Shown piece after piece: positions 1 to 10,760 of a stretch of DNA of 64,000 nucleotides. The stretch is taken from contig JAPTOF010000006.1 in NCBI GenBank assembly GCA_028554755.1, positions 7,062,501 to 7,126,500 of the forward strand, in the 5' to 3' direction. The notes beneath the pieces were generated by a model. That model was not told the DNA's origin, did no database searches, and saw nothing but the letters and a program-made list of their open reading frames with translations. The translations under genes were made by a program, and so were the position numbers. Source of the DNA: Cordia subcordata. Its lineage: Eukaryota; Streptophyta; Magnoliopsida; Boraginales; Cordiaceae. Within the stretch, counting starts at the first letter, position 1; every line of letters begins with the position of its first letter.

Positions 1-474
1 TTTGTTGAGCAATCTCAGGTCCTTTTCTGTGCCTGCCTGTCTTAAACGACCAAAAATATAGAATGGCTCTTTAATAAACTATGGCTCGCACTTATATCGG
101 ACTTATGTGTGCTTGCTTAGGATGGATCGAGATTCTCTCATATTAGTTAATTTTTCACAATGATATAGAATAATAATAATAATAACTCTTTATATGAATT
201 AATTAATATCGTTATGAAAATTAATTATTTCTTTTTACATTTTGATTGCAATTACGATTGAGATGGTAGATCTTTCTCTTGTATGAGAGAATTCTTAATT
301 CGTGATTGGAGTGTGGGTTAAGAAATATAAAAGATTAAAAGTCGTTCTCAGGCGAGAAAGAATGATAATTCGACTTTAAGCCTTTGGGCAAGGCTGCATA
401 GTAATTTTGAAATTGCATCTAAAGATAAAGAAATGATTAAAGTCAATTAGTACCAAAAATTTCAAAGAACATGG
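1..474. other. intergenic, AT-rich
   Basis: No convincing gene on either strand. The stretch is AT-rich with short homopolymers and runs up to the SINE-like piece that follows. Confidence 0.6.
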
Positions 475-477
475 GGT

Positions 478-592
478 TTAGAGAGTTGCTTGTGGTTGAG
501 ATTATTTTTTACAAAAGTGATTACTTAGGTTCGAATCTAATGATGGGTAAAATGTAAAAGAAATTTTTTAAAGAAAGAAAAAAAAGAGTTTC
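478..592 (+). repeat. tRNA-derived SINE-like fragment
   Basis: It has an A-box-like TTGCTTGTGGTTGAG near 485, a good B-box-like GGTTCGAATC near 529, and an A-rich tail (about 570-592). This order is that of a tRNA-derived SINE read on the plus strand. Target-site duplications are not obvious and the body is short, so it may be a truncated copy. Confidence 0.45.
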
Positions 593-1510
593 AAAAAGGA
601 CCTGTGCTTGATACTCATGCTCACACTTTAGTGAACTGTTAAAGTCTGTAAATGAAAGATACCACAATGCCTTAATTTACTGGATAATTTTCTCATTTTC
701 TATTTCCTGCTTTAGGCTAAAGTAAAGTATTTAGAAAAGAATTTGAAACCTAGAAAGTGAAACAAAGAAGCAACAAAATCAATTGAAATTCAAGCCGGAA
801 ACAACCGCGATTCAAGTGAAATTCGATCACTATTTCTTGTTTAATCTTGTTTTTGGAGTGAACCCAATTGATTCAACTTGCTATATTCAAGTGAGTTTTC
901 CAATATTAAGGAAAGGGTTTGTTGTAGCACTTCTTTTTTTTTTTTTTTTTTTTGAAAAGAGTTTGTTATAACATGCGCTTGTTTCGTTATTTTTGGTTTT
1001 CGGTTTATGTGAAAGAGAGAGGGCATACAAACCGTTATAAAGAAGACTAATCATGTTCAACTGATCTTAATTTGAGGAAGAAAAAAAAAACACACAAATA
1101 TGTTGAGACGCTCCTTTAAATGTGTTAATTTATTTCATTATATTGTTGCAGTTTGTTGTTTCCTATGTATTATAACATTAATGTTCTCAAGAATGAAAGA
1201 ACTTACTGGTGACATTGTTGCGTTAACTTTTCTTCATCAAGACGATTATATTTTGCCTAGCCAAAAAAAAAGAAGAGAGAGAGAGAGAGAGAGACGATTA
1301 TTTTTTTCCAATTGTAATATGAAAAAGGATTGCATATTAGTCCTGTTGGTACCGAAAGTATTACTTAACAACCTCCCTAACACGAAAAGGGTTGCATATA
1401 ATAACCCTTCGCTTATACATTTTTCAATTTTTAGAATGAAAATTTTTTTCTTAGAGTTAATTTCTTGATATTTTATAATATTTATAATATCCATAAATAA
1501 CTTGACCCTC
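593..1510. other. intergenic, homopolymer-rich
   Basis: No supported gene. It includes a T17 run near 936, an A-run near 1081 and a GA dinucleotide tract near 1275-1293. Short open frames here are made of low-complexity codons. Confidence 0.6.
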
Positions 1511-1511
1511 G

Positions 1512-1640
1512 AATTAGGGAATAATTTAAGTGATTGAGATTACATCCCCAAAAATAATGACCTGAGTTTAAATCCTGTAAGGGATGGAGTTTAGGTTCAG
1601 GGTGAGAGGTTTGTTTTAAAAAATATATAAAATAAAAATA
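1512..1640 (+). repeat. possible SINE-like fragment
   Basis: A-box-like TTAAGTGATTGAG (near 1526) is followed by a B-box-like GAGTTTAAATCC (near 1563) and an A-rich end. The word AAGTGATTGA is shared with the SINE-like piece at 3575-3700 on the other strand, so both may belong to one family. Weakly supported. Confidence 0.3.
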
Positions 1641-1877
1641 AAAACATAACTTAACCCTCACTAATTTTGTCATTAAATTCATTTAATTATTACTTAACTA
1701 ACAAAATATTCTAACTCCATTCCTCTAGAACATGCGATTCGTGGCCATATATGCTCACTGTATAATTCACGTACCTCCAGCTAATCCATAAAGTCGATCT
1801 ATATTTTCTTTCTTCTTTTTTTCCCATAAATTATTTCTTAGCGTCATACAAGGGTGTGTGTGTATGTGTGTTAGGTC

Positions 1878-2205
1878 TAACCTGTCAGGAATTTTCTTGA
1901 TGCATTTAAGGCCGTCCATGCAAAACTGGAATCTTTTCTCATAACCTTAAAAGGGTTAACCAAAGGAGAACCCCTTTCCCACCTGGCCAGAGGCCCCTTA
2001 ATTAGGCGGGAGGTAAATCGAGGGATGTGCATGAGTGGCAGCCCGACCAGGGAGAGGACCAACGGGCGTGGAAATCCAGCAACAGCCCCCGCAATATTTC
2101 AGCGGAATACTGCCGCCACACGGACTCGATCCCGCGTTGTCAGGATGTCTCCACCCTAATCACCTGGCCACTTACCAACTCACCTATGCCCCTGGGGGCT
2201 TCTTT
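1878..2205 (-). repeat. GC-richer SINE-like element
   Basis: This ~330-bp block is clearly richer in GC than its surroundings. On the minus strand it begins GGGGCATAGGTGAGTTGGTAA (A-box-like), has GGGATCGAGTCC (B-box-like) about 50 nt later, and continues into a body with CCTCGATTTACCTCCCGCC. It could be a tRNA-derived SINE of the plant Au-like type or another old repeat. Confidence 0.4.
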
Positions 2206-2645
2206 TCTCATAACCTGTTCAACTGTAAATATGATCATTAATTCATGAAATCACATTTGGCTTCTTCCGTGTCGCAATTTTTCCCCTTGAGAATCATTCC
2301 AAATAATATCATATTCATATGTGTAACTCTTTTTGATTCATTTTGATACACGCTTCACCTAACATGCGCATATATATAATTTCTAGATTATTGATATTGT
2401 CGCATTTTAATCTTTTTATTTTTAAAATAAACTTTTTAGTCTCTTAACTTTAACAAATGTAATATTATTAATTTTGGACTTTAATAAATGAGACGTTATT
2501 AACCCTTCAAAAAAGATTTACTTTAGGGGTTCAAAAGCTAATTAAAAGTTCTTTTTAAAAGTCAAGCACTAAAATGCAATAAAATCAATAATCTATAGAC
2601 TATTAGGATGTATGTATAGTTAAGTATATATACGTGTATAGTTAA

Positions 2646-2700
<55 letters not shown>

Positions 2701-3570
2701 ATGTATTGATTGTTGGAACCACGTTTTAAGATATTGCTTCTTGTGATGCAAGAACGTTCATTTTAATATATACCCCATTTGGGCTGCCAATATGTTTTGT
2801 CACTTTCAGACAGCTAAATTTTTTTTTTTCTATAACTAGTGGAAATATTCTTGTAATTAGTTGGAGGTTATATGTGCAAAGTTTCGGATTTTATGGTGCA
2901 TTTCCAGGACGCTTCCATGAGAAAATATTTTGGATACAACTTTTGCCTTTACGCAATAAAGTAATAAAACGCGTAATCTAGGTCCTATGTGATAGGGAAT
3001 TGAATTTAAAAAATGGTATTATTTATTTTCAACGTACCCCTCATTTTTATAATTAGTATTCATGTACAGAATACTAAACTTTTTATGTATAGAATAAAAT
3101 ATTTTGTTATGAAAGAATTAAGCGCGATGCATCGCAACTCTCGAAATCTTATAATCGACAAATTACTGACAAAACCAGCTAGCTAGATAAGGATGCAATG
3201 CATGAATATTCTTTTTCTTTAGGATATGATATATGCATATATATATATATATATAATCACATAATTTATTTATCAGTATATGTTTATAGAAATAATGGTG
3301 CCCTGCTTGCTGCTTCTGTCGCGATCACCGTACTAAGTAAGCAGATTCGTAGAATTGATAAGGACTACTTATACTTTGAATATGTTGACAAACAAGCCAC
3401 TCTTTTTGAAGAGGAACATTTGGGATGTCAGAGAATAATCTTAGATTATTTTCCTGAAATCATAATTTTTTTAAAAGAAAAGCAAAATAAATGGATTTTT
3501 CCCGTTTAATTTTAAACCATTATTATTAGGTGAGTTTTGATATATTCAAATAATTACTCTAAGATGGGGT
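2206..3570. other. intergenic with (TA)n microsatellite
   Basis: It holds a (TA)n microsatellite at about 2656-2696 and a shorter one at 3237-3255. The 103-codon open frame at 3198-3509 starts within a TA repeat, resembles no family I know and has no splice or promoter support. No gene is called. Confidence 0.55.
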
Positions 3571-3574
3571 ACCA

Positions 3575-3702
3575 TTGTATTTCTTTTTGAACCCCTCACC
3601 CAATTGAACCCCCGACTTTTCATGAGATTTGAACCCACAGCATCACCTCTGAATAAAATAATTTCAATCACTTGAGCTACTTCCTGAACCCAAGGGACCA
3701 TT
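3575..3702 (-). repeat. tRNA-derived SINE-like fragment
   Basis: On the minus strand an A-box-like TAGCTCAAGTGATTG is followed about 40 nt later by a good B-box GTGGGTTCAAATCTCA, a typical tRNA-related promoter pair. The sequence degenerates afterwards. Confidence 0.5.
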
Positions 3703-3792
3703 GTAATTCACTAAAGAATTCTTCATTTTAGCTTCACAAAATTGCAACAAGGTAATACCATTAACAATTTTTTCTTTTCTACGACAAGAAAT

Positions 3793-3932
3793 GTACGTCA
3801 AAAATCTTATGGTCAAGTGATACATCCTCATCTTAATTGAGTGTGAATAGTTGAGGGATCAATTTCTACTAGTTATATGTAATGTAATCGACCTTTCACT
3901 TTCCTTAAAATGGAAAAAGAAAAAAAAAAGAA
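3793..3932 (+). repeat. tRNA-derived SINE-like fragment
   Basis: A-box-like TTATGGTCAAGTGATAC, then a degenerate B-box GAGGGATCAATTTC, then an A-rich tail at 3911-3932. It is the third tRNA-like piece within 3.5 kb. Confidence 0.4.
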
Positions 3933-5925
3933 ACGTACTACATAAATAAGATTATATTATACCCTACCATTGCTCCAGGAATCTTATTAATCCAAGATTA
4001 ATAGAAGACACTTAGAGGCTGTCTAACCTTGCTTATTTGGTATTTATAAAAATTTAAATAGTAAAAAATATATGAGAGAGTGTTTTTAGGTGCTTATAAG
4101 TACCAAATAAGCAAAGCCAAACAACTTTTAAGAGGGTGTTTGATCGTACTTATTTTAAATGCTTATAAGCATATTTTGTTAAAAAAATAACGAAATTATC
4201 TTTTATTTTATATGTTTATAAATATCAAAATAAGTACGGCCAAAAACGCTGGTCGATGGATGGTTTGAATTTGCTGGCGATGTGACGTTTGATTTGGTAC
4301 TGCAATCTGGCCTCTGGTCAGCTCTTTTAATTTGGGTTGCACAGCTAACACGTGGATAAGTCCATAGCAACTCAAGCTTAAAGAAGTCCGCCATTTTTGT
4401 GTGTATGATTATTGCCCTTGACAATCTCGTATTAGCTGTCCATTTTTACCTTAATCCTGGGTCAAACATTAGCTGTTGATGATGACTGCTCCTTCTGTAA
4501 GTCCTCCCGTCCAGGAAGTACAAACTCATTATATTGTTATGACGTAAACAAGGCGGCGACACATGGTCTCACTGAACTTAAAAAGAAAAATTAACTCTTT
4601 ATATGCATGATTCATTTTGATGCTATTGCAAAATTAAAATAACTCCATTGGTTTAACAAATAAAACAAACACAAGAAAAGAAAATGAGTGCGGATCATGG
4701 GTAGTTTTCTTTTTTTTTTTTTTTGAAATTTTTTTGATGGTATAATATGCAGTGATTATGTATTTGTGATTATATTTTTAATAAAATAAAAGAACAGAAT
4801 ATCCTTGCTCTTAAGGTTCTATTTAGCATATTTCACTACTATAGAAGAATTTAGGTAATATAAAAAGTTAATGAGGGCATTTTATTTTCCTCATTTTTAT
4901 CTTTTAGAACTTTTTGTTTCCTAGTGGATCTTTTAACATTCAGGAATCAACTTGATACTCATATCATTATTCAGTATTTGAGTGTTGAATTCAATAATAT
5001 TAGAGGCTACTGATTTTGCTAAAATTATGTATCCTTCAGCTTATTTGCTTGTTAAATTAGCATTGATTTTGTTAGTTGCAACTATAAGTAATGAATGAAC
5101 AATTTTTTACTATGAATTCTGAAAAATAGATTGAGACATTTAATAGGTGATAGATTATAGAAAGCTTTTTTTTTGACAAATATACAATACTTTTAAAATA
5201 TGAGACTCTGATCAAAGAATAAATTTAATATTCTTCTGTAAAAAATTAAAACTTTTATATGTGTACATCGTTTTCTTTTGACCCCAGTGAATTTCTTTTA
5301 CATCGTTTTCCTTTGACCCTAGTGAATTTTTTTCTGGCTTTGTCACTGGACTTAAATTTAATAATTATAAATTATTAATATAATTTTAATAAAATAATAT
5401 GAATAGTTTTTTTAAAAATTAAAATTTGTTTATAACATTATGAACTTAGAAGAGAATGTTAACTCTTATCTGAGAACAAAAAAAGGACTCAAAAGTATAG
5501 GAAAGGAACACACTCTCCTTCGTGTTTAATTAAGAATCTTTGCCAAACAAAACAGCAGGATTAAATATGTGGTTGACTAATGAATTCCACATTTAGTTTA
5601 ATTGTAAAGGCATAATTGTGTTTCTACACATAAATTATAAGGATAAAATTATACTTTAGTGCTATCTTGGTTTATTTTTCAATTTTTTTCCTGTCTTTTT
5701 CTTCGTGGACAACCAGACAGATGCGCTTCTTTTTTTTCTTCTCTATCATGATGAAAAGAATTACTTTTGACAATGATACTATTCATTGAATGGATTGTAT
5801 TTCTACTATAATAGAAAAAGAAAATCACTTTTTAAAAAGTCACTTTTGACAATAGTACTCTCCATTGATGGATAGTTAATGTCTGTAATATATATATATA
5901 TATATATATATACACGTATGTATTA
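3933..5925. other. intergenic, AT-rich
   Basis: No gene seen. Contains poly-T near 4712-4724 and a (TA)n microsatellite at 5888-5911 directly before the Helitron-like terminus. Open frames are short and unlike known proteins. Confidence 0.55.
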
Positions 5926-6168
5926 TCTACTATATAAAAAGGCACACGTGTCGATTTTACCAAACATTCGTGATTGCAAGAGTAAAATTATAATTTTATC
6001 TTTACAGATACGTATAAAAATTGCATAGCTAAACCAATATTTATAATTTATAGTATTTGCAAGAGTATTTTTATAATTCTACATCTATTTTATTATCTAA
6101 TTTTTTTTTCATTTTCATTCTAAACCAAAATGATGTGTTCTCTTCATTTTTTTTCACCTCTCTATTAA
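5926..6168 (+). mobile_element. Helitron-like repeat, 5' part (copy A)
   Basis: It begins TCTACTATATAAAAAGG, preceded by A at 5925. This matches the TC-start and A/T insertion preference of plant Helitrons, whose 5' ends often read TCTACTAT. The sequence at 6060-6168 recurs at about 9570-9660, and the sequence after the copia insertion (9322-9430) recurs at about 9660-9760. The copia fragment therefore appears to split this repeat. No CTRR 3' terminus with hairpin was identified with confidence. Confidence 0.45.
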
Positions 6169-9100
6169 TGTATATTGTATTGTGTATTCTGATGTATTCC
6201 AGTCTAAGATTATTCTTGTAAACTTATACTTTATACACTTGTATATAATACACCTGAGCCACCCTAATTGGGTGTGAGAGCCTTTACATTATCATGGTGT
6301 CACGAGACCAGTCTATCCTTTCTCCCTAAGAAAAAAAAAAAATTCACCCTAAACTACCTAAAATAACTCTCCTTTTCTAGCAGCAGCGCCGCAACCATCT
6401 TCATCTTCAACCATCGATGAAGCAATCTTCAAGATCCATCCTCATATATTGTTTTTTCTTTGGCTCTGCCAGCAAATCAACTTTTTCCTTAACATAACCA
6501 GAGCCACTCACAAATAGTTCTATTAACTTACCTTAAATAATTATTCCACCATTGCAACAGTGCTACACCGAAGAAGTATTCTGCATTTGTTGGTCATCAT
6601 CTTTGCTTCGTAACTTGATACAAAGTAAGCATATCACGTCACCCTCTTTTCTTCATTGTCTGCTTTAGACAAATTTTGCCGACATAAAAAAAAAAAGAAA
6701 AAAGAAAAGAAAATTCTCCATTACAAAAACAAAACATGTCGGCCGAATCTCTTTCTACTTGTACTATGGTGTTAACTCCACAAACTCCTCTTACACCAGA
6801 TCCCTCATCTGGGCGCACCACATCTTCCCTCTGCCCTCCTCACTCCATTGCATCTCTCCCTTTCGTTGCGTCTTCCACGACACTGCCTACAACTACAACT
6901 CCATATTTGGCTGTGCCTTTATCTTCTACTACTGTCACCAGTTCTCCTCTGATCTCCCACTTGCCTACCCTACAACTTCCAAATCTCAGCAATCTGAATA
7001 TTACAACCTTTGTTACGATTAAGTTCGATGGTTCGAACTATCGCCTGTAGAGGTCCCAAATTGAGCTGGTCCTATTCACTTATGGTGTATTCGGCATCGT
7101 CGACGGTTCCCTGCCATGTCCTGCGGCTGATTCCATTGAGAGACTACCATGGCTTCAACTTGATAGCTTGGTGCGTACCTGGCTTAACGCAACCTTCTCC
7201 AATGAAATTGTCCAAGACATCTACCATCATCCTACCAGTCGTGCCATATGGCTTGCTTTGGAGGAAAGGTACTTTGATACTTCAAAAGCAAATTCACATG
7301 CACTGAGGTTGCAGCTTTATGGTCAAAAGAAACATTCTAAAAGCATGGAAACTTACCTTCGAGAACTCAAGGTTATTGCTGATGCTTTATTTGATATCAA
7401 CAAACCTCTTTCGGATGATGACTTGATCACAGTTGCACTCCATGGCCTTCCACTAGAATACAATACCTTTGTTACTACTTTAATCAATTCTGGGGAAGTA
7501 TTAACGTGGAATCTGGTATATCGGAAACTGATTGCGCATGAGGCTCACCTTAAGCTCACTGCTCAGCCCCATTTACCATCTCAATACCAAGCTTTTGCTG
7601 CTGTTTCCCAACAGTCTGGCTCGCCAGCTTCTTCTCAGCCTAGGAACGCCTCTAACAAGCGCAATAATCGCGGCAAAGGCCGTGACAATTCAGGTGGACG
7701 TCGTGGCAGTCGTACTTCTCCTACTACACCGGTGGTTGCAGTTTCTTCATCTATGCCGAGTTCTTATGGACAGTCTCAAATGGGTATTGTGTCTTCCAAC
7801 TTTAACTCTAATAATTCTATTCGGTCGCACAATTTATCACCGTCCCCTTATGATAGTTTACTTGGTCCGGCCCCATTTCCTTCCCAACCCACTTGTCAGA
7901 TTTGTAACCATTTGGGTCATGTTGCTGTAAATTGTCCTCACCGATTCAATCATGCCGTAGTAGCTTCTGATTTAACAAAATCCTTTGCGACAATGTCTGT
8001 TGGTGAAACCAATGATGCTGTGTGGTATCCTGATTCCGCTGCCTCTTCCCACATGACACCGCATGCAGGTATACTCTCTTCCTTATCTCCATATTATGGC
8101 ACCTCTAAAATATTGGTTGGAAACGGCGAACAATTACCCATTGCTAATGTTGGCATTGCACATCTTCGCACCTCTCTCCGTCCCCTCATCCTAAAAAATG
8201 TTCTTCATGTCCCTCGTTTATCTCATAATCTCTTGTCCATTAAGCGTCTTTGCGCGGATAATAATTGTCGTGCTGAATTTGATTCTTGTTCGTTTTCTCT
8301 TAAGGATCAGAACACGGGCAATCTTCTCTTCCATTCCACCAGCACCAATGACTTGTACCCATTACCAGCTGCGAGCGTTTCCTCATCCTTACATGCTTTG
8401 GTTGCTAGTCGTATATATGGTGATACGTGGCATTGTCGTTTAGGACATTTAAATCCTCAGTTATTATCTTTTTTAAAGTCTAAAAAATTGAATCATTGTT
8501 CTTCTCGTTCATTAAATTCTTGTACGGATTGCCGTTTAGGCAAAAACATTAAATTACCTTTTTCTTTAAAGGAACATCGTTCTACTTTACCACTTGCTTT
8601 AATTCATTCTGATGTTTGGACTTCACTTGTTCATTCAAACTTGGGTTTTAAATATTATGTTGTGTTTATTGATGATTTTTCTCGCTTTACGTGGATTTTT
8701 CCAATAGTGCGTAAATCTGAGGTTTTCTCACATTTTAAAATTTTTAAAACTCAAGTTGAAAATCTATTCAATCTTAAAATTAAACAATTTCAGAGTGATG
8801 GCGGCGGTGAATTTGATAATGCGTCTTTTCATGAATTTTTTTGCCAACACGGAATTCTTTTTCGAAAATCATGTCCTGATACGCCTCAACAGAATGGAAT
8901 TGCTGAGCGTAAGCAACGTCACATCACTGACATCACGCTCACCTTTCTTATCCAAGCATATCTTCCTCACACTTTTTGGTTGGATACTGCTTACACAGCT
9001 GTTTATGTTATAAATCGTCTTCCCTCACCAACTCTTACCTTCAAATCTCCTTTTGAATTACTTTTTCAAAAAGTTCCTGACTATGAGTTCATGCGCTCCT

Positions 9101-9321
9101 TTGGTTGTGCTTGTTACCCCAATCTCACTGCCCGTGTTGCTCACAAGCTAGCGCCTAGATCAGTACCATGTGTCTTCTTAGGATATGCTGATGGCTATAA
9201 GGGTTATCGGTGTTTAGATTCGCAAACTGGACGCGTATATGTTAGTAGGCATGTTCATTTTGATGAGTCTACTTATCCATATTCCCAGCTTATGTCCCTC
9301 CCATCCCCACCCACGGTTTGT
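6169..9321 (+). mobile_element. Ty1/copia retrotransposon, 5' half
   Basis: The left part (6169-6294) starts TGTATATTG and ends TTATCA, as an LTR would. It is followed at 6295 by TGGTGTCACGAG, a degenerate version of the copia primer-binding site complementary to initiator tRNA-Met. A gag-integrase frame follows (6736-9324). Reverse transcriptase, RNase H and a 3' LTR are absent; sequence returns to the flanking repeat right after the integrase. TTAAT occurs at both junctions (6165-6169 and 9321-9325), the 5-bp duplication size expected of copia, although the element is truncated. A 126-bp LTR would be short, so the LTR may itself be truncated. Confidence 0.7.
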
Positions 9322-9324
9322 TAA
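6736..9324 (+). pseudogene. copia gag-protease-integrase, broken
   Basis: One reading frame runs from ATG 6736 to TAA 9324, interrupted by a TAG at 7048-7050 where copia Gag normally has the Trp of a YxLWR motif. Domains in order: low-complexity Ser/Thr/Pro N-terminus; Gag UBN2-type region (about 7020-7560); basic linker; CCHC zinc knuckle CQICNHLGHVAVNC (about 7893-7935); protease-like DSAAS (about 8030, canonical DSGAS/T); pre-integrase motif WHCRLGHL (about 8429); integrase core with HSDVW, QSDGGGEF and the QQNGIAERK segment supplying the D,D,E residues. The frame stops at the junction with flanking DNA, so reverse transcriptase is missing. It encodes half of a retrotransposon polyprotein and is not a functional host gene. 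Confidence 0.85.
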
Positions 9325-9775
9325 TTATGCCTTTCACCTAGGGGTTAGAATCATTTCGGACTTTCAAGTTCATATTTTCAATTTTTGAGAGCAAAAAATT
9401 ATTTGGTCGGGTATTAAAAATCATAAAACCACAATCTACTTTTTGATATGCAAGTTTTTTGTTTTTTTTTTTTTTTGGTACTTCTTGTTATCTCATAAAC
9501 CATATTATGCTAATTGAAAAAATATATAGGTAATGTCAAAGTTATTATTCGTAAAAGTGTGCAAACATAGGGCTATAACTTTATATCTATTCTATTATTT
9601 AATTTCTTTTCCTTTTTCGTCTATGATCAAAACAATGTATTCTCTTTTTTCACTTTTCAATTAATCTTGCCTTTCACTTAGATGTAAAAATTGATGTCTA
9701 TTTTCAAATTTCGAGAGCAAAAAACTTTTCGATCGAAGATTAAAGTCATAAAAATCTAATTGAATTTTGAATTAT
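9322..9775 (+). repeat. Helitron-like repeat remnants (copies A and B)
   Basis: Positions 9326-9430 (TGCCTTTCACCTAGGGG..., with GAGAGCAAAAAA) continue copy A interrupted by the copia fragment. Positions 9570-9770 repeat the whole pre-insertion and post-insertion sequence without the copia fragment (TTGCCTTTCACTTAGATG, GAGAGCAAAAAAC), so they represent the empty-site form. CTAAT near 9758 could be a CTRRT-type end, but the required hairpin is not convincing. Confidence 0.45.
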
Positions 9776-9791
9776 TGAATTTCGGGTTCAG

Positions 9792-9840
<49 letters not shown>

Positions 9841-10555
9841 TTTTGCTATTTGTTAAATCATATTATGTTAATTTAGACTAAATTTGAAAATAAATATGAA
9901 AAGCTGAACAAAAATTAATATGAAAAGCTTAAATATATCAAAATTATAATTATTTAAATTCAAATAATTGCTAAATCATACTAAATTGTATTAAAGTAAC
10001 TATAAAAAATAAACTTTATGATTTTGGTCAAGTTCAGGTGTGAATATTTGAACCTAGTCAAACATAGTAAGATTTACCATATCTTTTCAATATTTTCAAC
10101 CCCCCCCTCTAATTCACCTAACTCTTTTTCACTCTTGGAATTAACTTCATATCCAATTTGTAGAACAACAAAGGGAACTAATACCTTTTCAACTTCAAGT
10201 TTCTATAAAGAAATGTATAAATATAGCATAACTTCTCTAAATTCCTAAAAAGAGTACTGAATTTTTTCAATAAATATTTATTATACGTAATAAGTATTTT
10301 ATTATAATAATATTGGACAAAATAATCGCGCCTTATGCGGCATTGCTTACCTAATAAAAAAAGAAAAAAGAACAGATTACACCATTGATCTCTTTTTCCC
10401 TTTGATTTTAAGAGGCGCAAAAGAAAACCAGGGCAAAGGATAAGCACCACCAAATTAGTTTCTCCAGGAGTATATCAAGTTGTTAGTATGAAAGAGAAAA
10501 AGCACTATTAGAACTCCGAATCCAGACGAAATATGCGCTGCAACGACTAAAGGAA
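9776..10555. other. intergenic with long (TA)n
   Basis: A (TA)n microsatellite occupies about 9794-9837. The rest is AT-rich with no recognised gene. Positions 10418-10493 carry the first copy of a ~80-bp direct repeat whose second copy is at about 10848-10933. Confidence 0.5.
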
Positions 10556-10557
10556 TG

Positions 10558-10760
10558 ATATTTAGATCATCTTGATAGAGTGGTCACGTAATAACTCTTT
10601 CACACTCAAATATTTGAAGTTCGAACTAATGTCATTCTATCACAAATATCGGTTGTCTCTTGAGTGACCTGAAGCATGCTTTAAGGGAATACTACGAACC
10701 GATGGGTTTATAATCTTGAAGTGGACCTAGCGTAGTCCTTTCTGAGAGGAGTATCTTGTC
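10558..10760 (+). repeat. possible tRNA-derived SINE-like fragment
   Basis: A-box-like GATAGAGTGGTCACG near 10575 and B-box-like GAAGTTCGAACTAATG near 10616 are spaced as in tRNA-derived SINEs. No A-tail or target duplication was confirmed. Confidence 0.35.

Noticed and set aside
3198..3509. 103-codon open frame on the plus strand
   Set aside because: Begins in a TA repeat, no family resemblance, no splice or promoter context.
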